35,493 nt of DNA from an uncultured Synechococcaceae cyanobacterium (GCA_902578445.1 CACHDC010000012.1:1-35493); one strand, 5' to 3'; counted from the stretch's first letter, positions 21,454 through 29,573 are shown. A program made the numbers and translations. Notes: generated by a model from the letters alone, not told the origin.

Positions 21454-22071
21454 TTGGATAATAGACTTTTTTTTCCGGCAACTCAAAGAAATAGAGACTG
21501 TATTGGTGATGTACTATCCAGAATTATAAAAAAAGGTTCAGTATTAGAAATCGGGAGTGGCAGCGGTGAGCATGGAGTGGTTTTTCAAAAACGTTTTCCT
21601 GGAATAATTTGGCAAACAAGTGACCCAGAGTTAGTGCATAGAAAAAGTATAAGTTCTTGGATTGAGTATGAAGACCTAACCAAGAAAATGCCCCAGCCTC
21701 TTGAGATTGATGTAGAAAAAATTCCTTGGAAAATTCCATTGAGATTAGCTCATTCTTTGCAAGGGATAGTCTCTATAAATATGATTCATGTAGCACAGTG
21801 GTCTTGCACTGTAGCACTTTTTAGAGAGTCAGGAAAATTACTCGACAAAGGGCAATTTTTGATTTTGTATGGGCCATTTAAAATTTGTAATAAGCATACA
21901 AGTGAAAGTAACTATTTTTTCGATAATTCATTAAAAATGCAAAATGCTCTTTGGGGTATTAAAAATCTTGAGGAAGTTTCTGATGAGAGTAAGAAAAATG
22001 GTTTTTCGCAAGAGGATATAATTAGTATGCCTGCAAATAATTTTTCAATAATTTACAGAAAAGTTTCTTGA
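21454..22071 (+). CDS. DUF938 SAM-dependent methyltransferase-like protein
   Basis: The TTG start yields DNRLFFPATQRNRDCIGDVL, the conserved opening of DUF938. Then come the glycine-rich SAM site VLEIGSGSGEHG (about 30-41), WQTSDPE, NMIHVAQW (about 110), LYGPFKICNKHTSESNYFFD, and the ending MPANNFSIIYRK. The length of 205 residues is normal. It is cytoplasmic; the methyl acceptor is unknown. TTG is chosen because family members start at this residue and no ATG is nearby. Confidence 0.9.
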   Translation: MDNRLFFPATQRNRDCIGDVLSRIIKKGSVLEIGSGSGEHGVVFQKRFPGIIWQTSDPELVHRKSISSWIEYEDLTKKMPQPLEIDVEKIPWKIPLRLAHSLQGIVSINMIHVAQWSCTVALFRESGKLLDKGQFLILYGPFKICNKHTSESNYFFDNSLKMQNALWGIKNLEEVSDESKKNGFSQEDIISMPANNFSIIYRKVS

Positions 22072-22122
22072 TAAGGTAATTATAAATATCAATAAGTTAT
22101 TGAAATTCATAATATTAGATGC

Positions 22123-22284
22123 TCAACCTGATAGTTTTTTGCTCCATTCTTTATGCTTTTGATCTAAATCTGAAATTTTTTCGCCTAAACTTAGTTGTCT
22201 TTCTAACAATTCAACTTTTGTAAGTGTTATTTTTTCCGAATAAAATTTAATAGGCTGCTTACCATGCAAATTGTCTCCACTCAT
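22123..22284 (-). CDS. 53-residue coiled-coil peptide
   Basis: Soluble and highly charged: MSGDNLHGKQPIKFYSEKIT is followed by a single long helix with heptad-like Leu/Ile spacing (KVELLERQLSLGEKISDLDQ). It lies 117 bp upstream of the desaturase end on the minus strand and converges with the DUF938 gene. It could be an adaptor or assembly factor; no family is known. Confidence 0.65.
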   Translation of the reverse strand: MSGDNLHGKQPIKFYSEKITLTKVELLERQLSLGEKISDLDQKHKEWSKKLSG

Positions 22285-22400
22285 AGAATTATTAGATATT
22301 CAGTAATTTATAAGATGAAAAATGTGTTATTAGATATTCTTTTATATTCTTTTCAGATTTGCGTAAATTAATGTGATAGAGAATTGATACTTATTGTGTC

Positions 22401-23567
22401 TTAATCCACCACTTTGTATGAAGATTGCCATATATACCTTCCTCTCTTGATGTCTGACTTAACAGCAACGCAATTGCAAGCGATATTCCATAGAGCTTTG
22501 TGTATTGGATCAGGATTAAAAAGATATGTTTTTTTAAAGGCTTTTTTAATTAAGACAGTTGCCTTTTTAGCATGATAATGAGGGATCGTTGGACATACAT
22601 GATGAACGACATGGCTAGAACCTATATTGTGGTGAAGAAAATTAAGGACTCCACCGTAAGGCCTGTCAATAGATAGAAATGCGCCTCTCATAAAGGAAAA
22701 TTCCGTATTTGAAAGGTGAGGCACATCTGAATCTGTATGATGAAGCCATGTATAAACTACTAGCCAACAATTAACCACTAATAAGGGGCCAAAATACAGA
22801 GCAATTACTGGAAATAATCCATACTTGAAAACTAAATAAACCATTCCCATTAATGTCAAACCTACACCAACATCTGATATCCAAACTTTTTTGGCCCATA
22901 TTGATGGCCATAATGCTTTAGAAAATGGTTTGATTGGCCAAAAATGATTTGAAGTACCATACTTAATTCCTCCTGTACTTCCTGTAAGTAAATAAGCGGG
23001 CCAGCCAAATATAAGATGTAAAACAAGTTGAAGAATTCCATAATTTTTCTTACCTAAAGAATTTGAAAAATGTAATTCTTTTTCTCCGCCAACTTTTTCT
23101 GTAACTCCATTCCCTTTAATGACTAAAGGTACGTGAGTTTCTCCATTGGTTATGTTATTTGTGAATCGATGATGAACTGCATGAGAACGCTGCCAAGAAA
23201 AATAAGGTACTAGAAGTAATGAATGTAGTAAATAACCAGTTATAGATTCCAATGTTTTGTTTTTAGAGAATGCTCCATGCCCACATTCATGGGCAATTAC
23301 CCAGAATCCCATCGCAGTGGTACCTGATAATAATGCGTAAATAATCCAAATTGGGATCATTTTTGGGGTAAATGGAATAGATAACCCTATCGCAACTACA
23401 AATGATTGAATTAAAGCAGTTTGTAAAAGATACCTCAAGGAAGTTTTAGTATTGCACTTAAAGTAGTGATCTGGGATAACATCCTGGAATTCTTTTATGC
23501 TTGGAATATCTTTATCCTCTATTACAAGCGCTTGGCCTTTAAGACCTGAAAATTTTATATTACTCAA
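22401..23567 (-). CDS. desA: Acyl-lipid Δ12-type fatty-acid desaturase
   Basis: This 388-residue integral membrane di-iron enzyme has all three His boxes: HECGH (93-97), HAVHH (129-133, within WQRSHAVHH) and HVVHH (319-323), plus WLHHTD near 274. FWVIAHECGHGAF and SSHVVHHVCPTIPHYHA are the hallmarks of cyanobacterial DesA. It introduces a cis double bond at the Δ12 position of acyl chains on membrane glycerolipids, using ferredoxin, and thereby keeps thylakoids fluid in the cold. Length and spacing are normal. It stands alone on the minus strand; regulation cannot be read. The exact regiochemistry is by family. Confidence 0.9.
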   Translation of the reverse strand: MSNIKFSGLKGQALVIEDKDIPSIKEFQDVIPDHYFKCNTKTSLRYLLQTALIQSFVVAIGLSIPFTPKMIPIWIIYALLSGTTAMGFWVIAHECGHGAFSKNKTLESITGYLLHSLLLVPYFSWQRSHAVHHRFTNNITNGETHVPLVIKGNGVTEKVGGEKELHFSNSLGKKNYGILQLVLHLIFGWPAYLLTGSTGGIKYGTSNHFWPIKPFSKALWPSIWAKKVWISDVGVGLTLMGMVYLVFKYGLFPVIALYFGPLLVVNCWLVVYTWLHHTDSDVPHLSNTEFSFMRGAFLSIDRPYGGVLNFLHHNIGSSHVVHHVCPTIPHYHAKKATVLIKKAFKKTYLFNPDPIHKALWNIACNCVAVKSDIKRGRYIWQSSYKVVD

Positions 23568-23640
23568 ATTTTTTTTGGTTAAGAATTTTGTTAAATAAAA
23601 GTGAATTTATATGCTCTATTATCCATCACAGGATCTCATA

Positions 23641-23766
23641 ATGAAAAGAATTTATAAATTTTTTTTCAATAAAGTTTTTAAGATTTTAATTTTATTCTTT
23701 TATCGCAATCTTATTAATTATTTCTTTCTTTCTTTTTTTATGCTGATTGTCTTTGCTCTTCTTTAA
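23641..23766 (+). CDS. 41-residue hydrophobic peptide
   Basis: I choose the ATG at 23641 because AGGA lies nine bases ahead; an in-frame ATG at 23611 would add ten residues. The peptide is basic at first (MKRIYKFFFNKVFKILILFF) and then one Phe/Leu-rich helix. The stop is 12 bp from the end of the convergent 43-residue gene. No family is recognised. Confidence 0.5.
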   Translation: MKRIYKFFFNKVFKILILFFYRNLINYFFLSFFMLIVFALL

Positions 23767-23778
23767 AGCTTAATTAAT

Positions 23779-23910
23779 TTAAAGACCGCGTATATACCTC
23801 TTAGGTAAACCAGATTGTTTACGTGGCTTTACTAGGATAGGTAAAACAATAACTCCTACTGTAAAAAGACAGATTGGAGCAACTACCATCAATATAGATT
23901 CTAGAGACAT
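23779..23910 (-). CDS. 43-residue membrane peptide
   Basis: One helix (ILMVVAPICLFTVGVIVLPI) is followed by a basic, Pro-rich tail (LVKPRKQSGLPKRYIRGL). The form strongly resembles small photosynthetic-complex subunits with N-terminal lumen and cytoplasmic basic tails, but I cannot name one. The codon pattern is clean and the start is unambiguous. Confidence 0.7.
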   Translation of the reverse strand: MSLESILMVVAPICLFTVGVIVLPILVKPRKQSGLPKRYIRGL

Positions 23911-24099
23911 GAATAATTTTGAATTTATTAATAAATAGCAGGAATTTTTTTTAAAGTCATGCGTATTTATATCTATTTTGTGAAAATAGATTCAAAATTT
24001 TTATGAATTATTAAGTAAAAAAGAAAAAAAGCTTAAAAAAAAGCAATTTTTTTAAAATTCATCCTATCTACTATTTCATTATTTAAATGGTGATTAGTT

Positions 24100-24240
24100 A
24101 TGGATCAAGAAAAAAATTGGATGCTTATGACTTATTATTGTCCAACTCATGGTGATTCAGGATTAGTAAAACCGATTCAACTAACAAAAAAAGAAATTAG
24201 TAAAACATTCTTAAAAAAAGGAAGGAGTTCTAAAAATTAA
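24100..24240 (+). CDS. 46-residue soluble peptide
   Basis: MDQEKNWMLMTYYCPTHGDS, then GLVKPIQLTKKEISKTFLKK and a basic end. It contains Cys-Pro-Thr-His-Gly, a possible metal ligand pair. Another frame from an ATG at 24087 is shorter (22 codons) and less likely. Its 3' end lies inside the perfect palindrome at 24228-24249. No family is recognised. Confidence 0.6.
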   Translation: MDQEKNWMLMTYYCPTHGDSGLVKPIQLTKKEISKTFLKKGRSSKN

Positions 24241-24266
24241 TTTTTAGAATAAAACTATAGTTTTAT
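24228..24266. repeat. Two adjoining perfect palindromes
   Basis: TTCTAAAAATT is followed by its exact complement (22 bp), and at once by an 18-bp palindrome centred on ACTATAGT. Both are AT-only or nearly so. They may act as a terminator region or a protein-binding site. Confidence 0.4.
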
Positions 24267-24371
24267 GAAAATGTTCTAAATCTTGATTGAAATCTGATTA
24301 ATTAAAAACCTACAAAAATCCCATAAGCTGCTTTTTTAAAAACAGTATTAGAAATATATTAAAAAAATATC

Positions 24372-24524
24372 TTAATTTGAATCAGAATCGCATGTTAATT
24401 CACATTGGCTAAGGTCCTGAGATGATATCTTTTCTAAAATTCTTAACATATCAATTTCCGAAAGTTCTCCATTAGAGTTCCATTTTAACGTTGTTTTCCT
24501 TTGAGGTGAATTTTTTTTATTCAT
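24372..24524 (-). CDS. 50-residue peptide overlapping the CX3C gene
   Basis: MNKKNSPQRKTTLKWNSNGE is followed by a helix (LSEIDMLRILEKISSQDLSQ) and a tail with two Cys, CELTCDSDSN. A strong ribosome site (AAGGGGGC) lies inside the upstream gene, and the ATG overlaps the end of that gene by eight bases, so translation is coupled. Both products end or run through closely spaced Cys pairs. The function is unknown. Confidence 0.7.
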   Translation of the reverse strand: MNKKNSPQRKTTLKWNSNGELSEIDMLRILEKISSQDLSQCELTCDSDSN

Positions 24525-24675
24525 TTTGATCAGCCCCCTTTAAGTGAATTTCTAAACAACGAGTAATACATTCTTTATGACCATCTACAATACTGCACTC
24601 AGTAATACACTCAAAATATGAATTTATAGAATCTAAGTTTGTATTTTGTTTGGAAGAGACAAATGAATCATTCAT
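24517..24675 (-). CDS. Twin CX3C peptide, 52 residues
   Basis: I take the ATG at 24675; the frame can extend to 24726 but the extra 17 residues look like leader. The core FECITECSIVDGHKECITRC has Cys-x3-Cys twice, ten residues apart. Twin CX3C is the helical-hairpin disulphide or metal fold of small Tims, COX17-like proteins and some bacterial peptides. In a cytoplasm it would more likely hold metal. It overlaps the next gene by eight bases. The family is unknown. Confidence 0.65.
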   Translation of the reverse strand: MNDSFVSSKQNTNLDSINSYFECITECSIVDGHKECITRCLEIHLKGADQNE

Positions 24676-24964
24676 AATATTGTTAGATTTATTTGGAATA
24701 GAGATATAGCACGAAATTATGTTCAATAATTTAATTTATTAAGTGAATTAGAAAAAATAAGTATTATTTACTAAATTTATTTTGCACCTTGTTTACTTTT
24801 AAAAATCTAGTGATAATCTTCTCTTAAAAGAGAATATTAAACAATATTTTGGATTATTTAATATTAATTGCATAAGTTAATCTTCCAATAAAATCAGCAT
24901 AAAGACTGATTTACTTTTCAGTAATTTAGTTAGATGATAAAAAAGTACACTTTTAGATTTTCAA

Positions 24965-25117
24965 ATGAAATCAGTAATTAATTGGCTTTCGAAAATGTTG
25001 GAGAGTATGGCAAACGCTTTTATGCATCCTCTAAAAAATGACTTACCTCCATCTATTGGAGCTCATGCTTATAGCAGTGTTCCCCTTAAGAGAAAATTAA
25101 GAAGAAGGTTTAATTAG
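24965..25117 (+). CDS. 50-residue basic peptide
   Basis: An amphipathic N-terminal helix (MKSVINWLSKMLESMANAFM) is followed by a Pro-rich stretch (LKNDLPPSIGAHAY) and a strongly basic end (LKRKLRRRFN). The TAG at 25115-25117 is three bases from the end of the convergent desaturase gene. No family is recognised; membrane-surface or RNA binding is possible. Confidence 0.6.
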   Translation: MKSVINWLSKMLESMANAFMHPLKNDLPPSIGAHAYSSVPLKRKLRRRFN

Positions 25118-25120
25118 GTA

Positions 25121-26227
25121 TTAACCTAGCGGGATTAGTTTTTCTTTATTATTATCCCAAATAATATATTTAAAGCAGTTTGAAAAATCGCTTAATTTTA
25201 AGAACTTAGCTTGATGAAGTAAATGAATATTTGCTTCATGACAAGCTCTTAAGTTGTAATTTGGTATTCTCTCAGAAAGATGATGAATGCTGTGGAAAGA
25301 GATGTCTGCTAGAAACCAATTGAGCCAATTAGGTATATCTAAATTGCTACTTCCCAAAATCGCTCCATCTACGATATTCCAATTTTTTGTATTTTTAGCA
25401 TATGCATCTTTATAGTTATGTTGGACGAAAAAGATACATATTAAAATCGCTGCTGATAATGTTAAAACTATTGAATAAAATGATAAGAAAAAAGCTAAAC
25501 CCAACCATTTACTCATGAAAATCCACCCTATAATTACCACTAAGTTATTTATTATTAATTCAAAAAGTTCACTAAAATTATCTCCATAATCAGAAAAGGG
25601 TGGTTTGATTCTTGAATTAATAGCTAAAAGTTTAGAAAATTCTCTCTTCTTAATTTTTGTAAAAGTCTCCTCAAATATATCTTTAGTGAAATTAAAAATG
25701 ATAATAACCAGTCCTAATCTAGGTTTTAAAACTAAGTAATAAAAGCCTCCAGGGAAAAGCATTATCCAGCTTCGGCTTACTTTATAAAATATTTGATCTC
25801 TTTTTGCAAGGGAATTATAATCTTCAAGATTTAAAACATCTATCGGGCCCTTATAAATTTCCCAGTTTCCATTATTCCTATGATGAAATGCATGATCAAT
25901 TGACCATGATTTCTGGGGGATACCATTTACCAAACCAAGCAAAAATCCAAAAAAGCGGTTTAATTTACGTTTTGTAAAAAGAGAATTATGACCGCAATCG
26001 TGCATTAATGAGAAAGTTCTTGAAGAGAATAGAGTTAGAAGAAAAATAATAGGTATTAATAAAAATCCTTTTATCAATAATGAAAAAGGTTGGTTTATTA
26101 TTTGATATACGATTAACCAAATAGAAATTATTGGGAAGATAGTTGAAATAATTTGATAAAAAGCTCTGATATTATTTCTTTTTAGAAACGGTTTTATTAA
26201 AAAATCACTCCTATTTACCTTAAGCAT
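25121..26227 (-). CDS. Second membrane fatty-acid desaturase-family protein
   Basis: This 368-residue protein has three His boxes: HDCGH (76-80), HAFHH (112-116) and HSIHH (312-316), and an extra FVQHN (267-271). IDHAFHHRNNGNWE and ISFHSIHHLSERIPNYNL are the patterns of FA_desaturase (PF00487) enzymes that act on acyl lipids. It differs strongly from the DesA at 22401: HDCGH in place of HECGH, and a long charged loop (about 180-220). Substrate and bond position are unknown. It stands alone. Confidence 0.85.
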   Translation of the reverse strand: MLKVNRSDFLIKPFLKRNNIRAFYQIISTIFPIISIWLIVYQIINQPFSLLIKGFLLIPIIFLLTLFSSRTFSLMHDCGHNSLFTKRKLNRFFGFLLGLVNGIPQKSWSIDHAFHHRNNGNWEIYKGPIDVLNLEDYNSLAKRDQIFYKVSRSWIMLFPGGFYYLVLKPRLGLVIIIFNFTKDIFEETFTKIKKREFSKLLAINSRIKPPFSDYGDNFSELFELIINNLVVIIGWIFMSKWLGLAFFLSFYSIVLTLSAAILICIFFVQHNYKDAYAKNTKNWNIVDGAILGSSNLDIPNWLNWFLADISFHSIHHLSERIPNYNLRACHEANIHLLHQAKFLKLSDFSNCFKYIIWDNNKEKLIPLG

Positions 26228-26305
26228 ATCTAACTTTATTTTTTTGATAATAACAATATTTAAAAAGTATTGATTATTTAATAAATAATAATTTTAAATA
26301 TTATA

Positions 26306-26461
26306 TTAAAGAATAAATTCTTTAGACATAGTTCTCAATTGATCTAGATTTAATCTTTCTAAGTAATTTTTAAAGTCAATAAGATTCTTAGTAGAGTCGG
26401 AATTTTTCCTCTCGTAAATAAAGCTATTAGAAATTAAATCAATAAGATGATCTTTATCCAT
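26306..26461 (-). CDS. 51-residue soluble peptide
   Basis: A helical, mixed-charge peptide: MDKDHLIDLISNSFIYERKN, then STKNLIDFKNYLERLNLDQL. It has no Cys and no membrane segment. It lies 79 bp upstream of the second desaturase on the same strand. No family is recognised. Confidence 0.6.
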   Translation of the reverse strand: MDKDHLIDLISNSFIYERKNSDSTKNLIDFKNYLERLNLDQLRTMSKEFIL

Positions 26462-26616
26462 AATTCCTTATAGACGATAATTCCCGTTTAAAAAATTAAG
26501 ATCTTGAATTCGAGATCATTAACTCATCTCTTTATAGGTAATTTTTAAAAAATAAGTAATTATACAGCTGCCAAAGAATGAATAAATAATAATGATTAAA
26601 CTAGTAAAAATTTTGC

Positions 26617-26934
26617 ATGAAGAAAATCATAAATAAAAAACATAATAAAAATGAACCATGGTTTAAATGGCTAATGAGAGAACTTAATTCTTATGAAGCT
26701 TTTCAGGATTTCGAATCAGGCAAGAATCCAAGAGATGTTGCAGAGGATTTTATTTCTAAAAATAGTATTGCTATTTCAGAAGTTTTCGAGAATTTTAATG
26801 AAGAAGATAAATATACACTCGATCAGTTTCTTAAATTAAGCGAATGCGAGATGCATGTGTTTAGAATTCTCGAAAAACAAATAGAGTTTAGAAACAAGAT
26901 AAAATTTGTAGATTTTAAAAAGAGGAAAAAATAA
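26617..26934 (+). CDS. Conserved hypothetical protein, 105 residues
   Basis: Soluble and helical: EPWFKWLMRELNSYEAFQDF, then GKNPRDVAEDFISKNSIAIS, then DKYTLDQFLKLSECEMHVFR, with basic ends. The composition suggests a small all-alpha domain. It converges with the DUF805 gene (11 bp apart). The family is not recognised. Confidence 0.7.
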   Translation: MKKIINKKHNKNEPWFKWLMRELNSYEAFQDFESGKNPRDVAEDFISKNSIAISEVFENFNEEDKYTLDQFLKLSECEMHVFRILEKQIEFRNKIKFVDFKKRKK

Positions 26935-26945
26935 AGAGTTAATTT

Positions 26946-27281
26946 CTATATAAGTTTATTTTTCCCATTACCGGTCTTACCAAAGCCTAACCAGATGAAC
27001 CACAAGATCCATCCCAAGATAGGTATTAAATTAATAAAGATCCATTTCCAATCTTTTCCAAAGTCTCTGATTCTTCTAATATCAATAGCTATTTGAGGAA
27101 TGATACAAACTATGCCATAAGCATTGAAACCAAACGTTTTTAAAAATATTGGGATAGTTAGGAAAGAAATTATAAGATTCGCTAATTGAACTAACCACCA
27201 GTCCGATCGAGATGTGAATCCTTTGAATTCTGTAGCTTTAATCCAAAACTCCTTATATGCATTAAAAAAATTATTAAGCAT
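26946..27281 (-). CDS. DUF805 membrane protein
   Basis: This 111-residue protein begins like all DUF805 proteins with an aromatic helix (MLNNFFNAYKEFWIKATEFK) and GFTSRSDWW (R-S-x-WW in place of the common R-x-EYW). It has three hydrophobic segments, an RRIRDFGKDW motif between the second and third, and a last segment WIFINLIPILGWILWFIWLG. It sits in the inner membrane; no role is known for the family. A typical length. Confidence 0.85.
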   Translation of the reverse strand: MLNNFFNAYKEFWIKATEFKGFTSRSDWWLVQLANLIISFLTIPIFLKTFGFNAYGIVCIIPQIAIDIRRIRDFGKDWKWIFINLIPILGWILWFIWLGFGKTGNGKNKLI

Positions 27282-27349
27282 AAATTAAAAAATCAAAGAA
27301 TTTAACACTATCAATTTAATCTTCAATTTATCAAAATGTTTTTTATTTA

Positions 27350-27514
27350 CTAAATAGGATCAAATAAATTCATATCATTTGAATCTAGTTTTGGAATTTC
27401 ATCTTGATTTGGTAATGAACAGAATCCATCTTTGCAAATCATCTTTTCTTTCGCAATACTTGTATTCTCAGAGAATATGTTTTTGTTATTGTTATTTGAA
27501 GATTCTTTCAGCAT
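27350..27514 (-). CDS. 54-residue peptide with CKDGFC motif
   Basis: Asn-rich at first (KESSNNNNKNIFSENTS), then MICKDGFCSLPNQDEIPKLD. Cys-x4-Cys flanked by acidic residues could bind a metal or form a disulphide. It lies 69 bp upstream of the DUF805 gene on the same strand, so co-transcription is possible. No family is recognised. Confidence 0.6.
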   Translation of the reverse strand: MLKESSNNNNKNIFSENTSIAKEKMICKDGFCSLPNQDEIPKLDSNDMNLFDPI

Positions 27515-27595
27515 TTATATAAAAAAATTAAACCAATATTAAATTAATAACTCAATTTATTTTGATAAGCAATAAATTTAATATAAATTATTTAT

Positions 27596-27691
27596 TTACT
27601 TTCTTTGATTTGGTAAGTCTCTCCAAAATAGCGCCATAATATAAATGAATAAAGATATGGAAAAAATATAAAGTAAAGAATTTAGATGCAT
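27596..27691 (-). CDS. 31-residue single-helix membrane peptide
   Basis: MHLNSLLYIFSISLFIYIMA, then LFWRDLPNQRK: one helix and a short basic tail. It lies 81 bp upstream of the CKDGFC peptide gene on the same strand. It belongs by form to the small-subunit-like peptides of this window; no family is known. Confidence 0.6.
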   Translation of the reverse strand: MHLNSLLYIFSISLFIYIMALFWRDLPNQRK

Positions 27692-27937
27692 GTTTATTTA
27701 TAAAAGTAATTACTAAGAGAACTCCTTGCAAAAAAAGTGATATCAATGGATTGGTATTTTTAATTCAGCAATCCTATAAATTCTAATATTTATTTAAGTT
27801 TTTTATGATTTTCCCAAACTTTCATATGGAAAAGTTTTAAATAATACGAATATATCCTTTAGTTAGTAAAGCTTATAAATCTAAGATTTTAAAAAATCCA
27901 ATAAAAATTATCTATTTTCAAATGGTTTTTGTGATAT

Positions 27938-28078
27938 TTAGGATCTTTCCTTATTCATTTCTGTTAAAGCTTTTCTACCTTCTTTAAGGGTTCTCAAGAC
28001 AAGATAACACAGAGAAGTAATAATAAGAATGGTGAGAATTATTAGGGAAATATGAGTTGTATCAATATTGTTAGTCAA
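27938..28078 (-). CDS. 46-residue membrane peptide (TTG start)
   Basis: TTG is the only usable start in a frame closed upstream by TAA. A polar N-terminus (TNNIDTTH) precedes one helix (ISLIILTILIITSLCYLVLR) and a basic amphipathic tail (TLKEGRKALTEMNKERS). It lies 46 bp after the DDQDGG peptide gene and may form an operon with it. Confidence 0.6.
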   Translation of the reverse strand: MTNNIDTTHISLIILTILIITSLCYLVLRTLKEGRKALTEMNKERS

Positions 28079-28124
28079 TTTATTGAAAATCTTTTTGGGT
28101 TTGTAATTTTATATTCAAAAAACT

Positions 28125-28307
28125 TTAAGCATTAGGTCTGGAGTATGCAGGTATAAGCATTCCTCCATCTTGGTCATCATTATTATCATCATCAAATCCA
28201 CCACCCAGAAGTAACTCAATGATAACGAGTATTGCTATTGGGTAAAGACACCAAAGTATTGCTGTTAAAGGGCTTACTGAGGAAGATGCTGAATACAATT
28301 CTGTCAT
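28125..28307 (-). CDS. 60-residue membrane peptide with acidic DDQDGG tail
   Basis: A Ser-rich start (MTELYSASSSVSP) precedes one helix (LTAILWCLYPIAILVIIELL), then LLGGGFDDDNNDDQDGGMLI and PAYSRPNA. The acidic DDDNNDDQDGG run resembles a calcium-binding loop. The same ending, DDDDQDGGKLI, follows the helix of the peptide at 29439-29573. It is probably a thylakoid or plasma-membrane peptide with an acidic, possibly cation-binding tail. Confidence 0.75.
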   Translation of the reverse strand: MTELYSASSSVSPLTAILWCLYPIAILVIIELLLGGGFDDDNNDDQDGGMLIPAYSRPNA

Positions 28308-28589
28308 ATTTTGATATTAATCTAAAGAAACAATAATTGTGGATCCATTCGGTAGTGTTATTCACTATTTCTATAAATATTTTAAAAATTTTTCTCTTTT
28401 GCACGAATAGATCTTAGGAATGTATTGATATTTTTATTCTTTAATATGAAATTGAATAATAATTTTATTGAACCTACTGAGAAACTAATAATGACATAAT
28501 GAATCGTGCAATTGTTATTTTTTATACTTAACAATAATTGTACAATTTTGATTCAAAAACTATTATTTATCTTGATTTTATAAATTTCT

Positions 28590-28718
28590 ATGTTTTCTTT
28601 CACTTTTGATCCTTTGGCTGCGATATTTGGTATATCAGGAATTGTAGGCTTCTTCTTCGTTTCTGCTGCTAAGGGAACTTCCAGTATCAATACAAAACCA
28701 AAAAAGGAATTAGATTAG
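28590..28718 (+). CDS. 42-residue membrane peptide
   Basis: MFSFTFDPLAAIFGISGIVG, then FFFVSAAKGTSS and a Lys-rich end (INTKPKKELD). It has one Gly/Phe-rich helix and a basic tail. A short hairpin (AGCCTT/AAGGCT, 28759-28773) followed by TTG and T-rich sequence may end its transcript. No family is recognised. Confidence 0.65.
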   Translation: MFSFTFDPLAAIFGISGIVGFFFVSAAKGTSSINTKPKKELD

Positions 28719-28758
28719 AACTTATTCTCTTAGAAAACTAAATTGAAATTTTAAATTT

Positions 28759-28780
28759 AGCCTTTTAAAGGCTTGTTAAT
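28759..28780. terminator. Weak terminator between convergent peptide genes
   Basis: The stem AGCCTT/AAGGCT with a three-base loop lies between convergent genes. The T tail is interrupted, so it is a weak call. Confidence 0.45.
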
Positions 28781-28782
28781 TA

Positions 28783-28953
28783 TTACTTATTCCATTGTTT
28801 AGAAATAAACTCAAGAAAATCTTTTAGATCCTCTTCAGGACAATTTGTTTGTTTTTGTAAATCAATGCAAGTTTGCTTAATATTTTCAAAGGCCTTTTTT
28901 ACTATTGCGTTTTTTTCGATAACCTCAAAATATTCTTGATCAGTAAAAGGCAT
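28783..28953 (-). CDS. 56-residue acidic helical peptide
   Basis: MPFTDQEYFEVIEKNAIVKK is followed by AFENIKQTCIDLQKQTNCPE and EDLKDFLEFISKQWNK. It is soluble and acidic, with two Cys nine apart. I compared it with the CP12-like peptides at 1277-1776: it lacks the Cys-x3-Pro motif and is not related by eye. No family is recognised. Confidence 0.65.
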   Translation of the reverse strand: MPFTDQEYFEVIEKNAIVKKAFENIKQTCIDLQKQTNCPEEDLKDFLEFISKQWNK

Positions 28954-29043
28954 AATATTAGTTTCCTTTTTGAAATTATTTACTAACTATATTTTATCTG
29001 CATTGACTTATCAGTAAATAAAGAAAAAAACTTTTTCTTAAAT

Positions 29044-29319
29044 TTAGCTACCCAATCGATAATGTTTTTTAATACTTTTGGTTACTTCCCATTCGCAGCT
29101 AAGTCCAGCAGGAAACTCAACTAGATCTCCAGATTTAATCACGTAAATGTCACCGTTTTGGGTGCTTATTTTCGCTTGACCTTCAATAATTAAGCAAATT
29201 TCCTTATCATCGTAATTCCATTGAAATTTGCTTGGCCCACATTCCCAAATAGGCCAACTTTTTATTCCATACTTGATTATTACGCTTGCACTACAGGGGG
29301 AAGATATTAGAACTTTCAC
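29044..29319 (-). CDS. DUF861-type single-domain cupin
   Basis: This 91-residue protein is a complete small cupin: SWPIWECGPSKFQWNYDDKE, then ICLIIEGQAKIST, NGDIYVIKSGDLVEFPAGLS, CEWEVTKSIKKHYR. The W_x-CGPS-F-W-x-Y pattern and FPAG are typical of DUF861 (cupin_3), relatives of ureidoglycine aminohydrolase and EutQ. The metal-binding His residues of classical cupins are mostly missing, so binding rather than catalysis is likely. It is cytoplasmic. Length is normal. Confidence 0.85.
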   Translation of the reverse strand: MKVLISSPCSASVIIKYGIKSWPIWECGPSKFQWNYDDKEICLIIEGQAKISTQNGDIYVIKSGDLVEFPAGLSCEWEVTKSIKKHYRLGS

Positions 29320-29438
29320 GAAATAGTTCGGATGTTTTTTTTCATTTTACAAATAAAAGAAATATTTATTTTCGAGAATGTGTATTTCTTTACTGTCTTT
29401 TATTGTTTTTCGTTTAATATAAAAAAAATTTCTAATTT

Positions 29439-29573
29439 ATGGATGAGCTTTCTGTATTGTCAATTTCGCTATCTATAGCTTCTCTAGGGATATTTTTTTT
29501 ATTTTTCGTTTCAAATGATGATGATGACCAGGATGGAGGTAAGTTGATTAAATCATTAGAAAGAATTAATTAA
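29439..29573 (+). CDS. 44-residue membrane peptide with DDDDQDGG tail
   Basis: MDELSVLSISLSIASLGIFF, then LFFVSNDDDDQDGGKLIKSL. One helix is followed by the same acidic DDQDGG-x-LI motif as at 28125-28307, then a short basic end. It converges with the 40-residue gene, overlapping it by four bases at the 3' ends. Confidence 0.7.
   Translation: MDELSVLSISLSIASLGIFFLFFVSNDDDDQDGGKLIKSLERIN

Noticed and set aside
28783..28953. Third CP12-like peptide
   Set aside because: Has two Cys, but no Cys-x3-Pro motif; spacing does not fit CP12.
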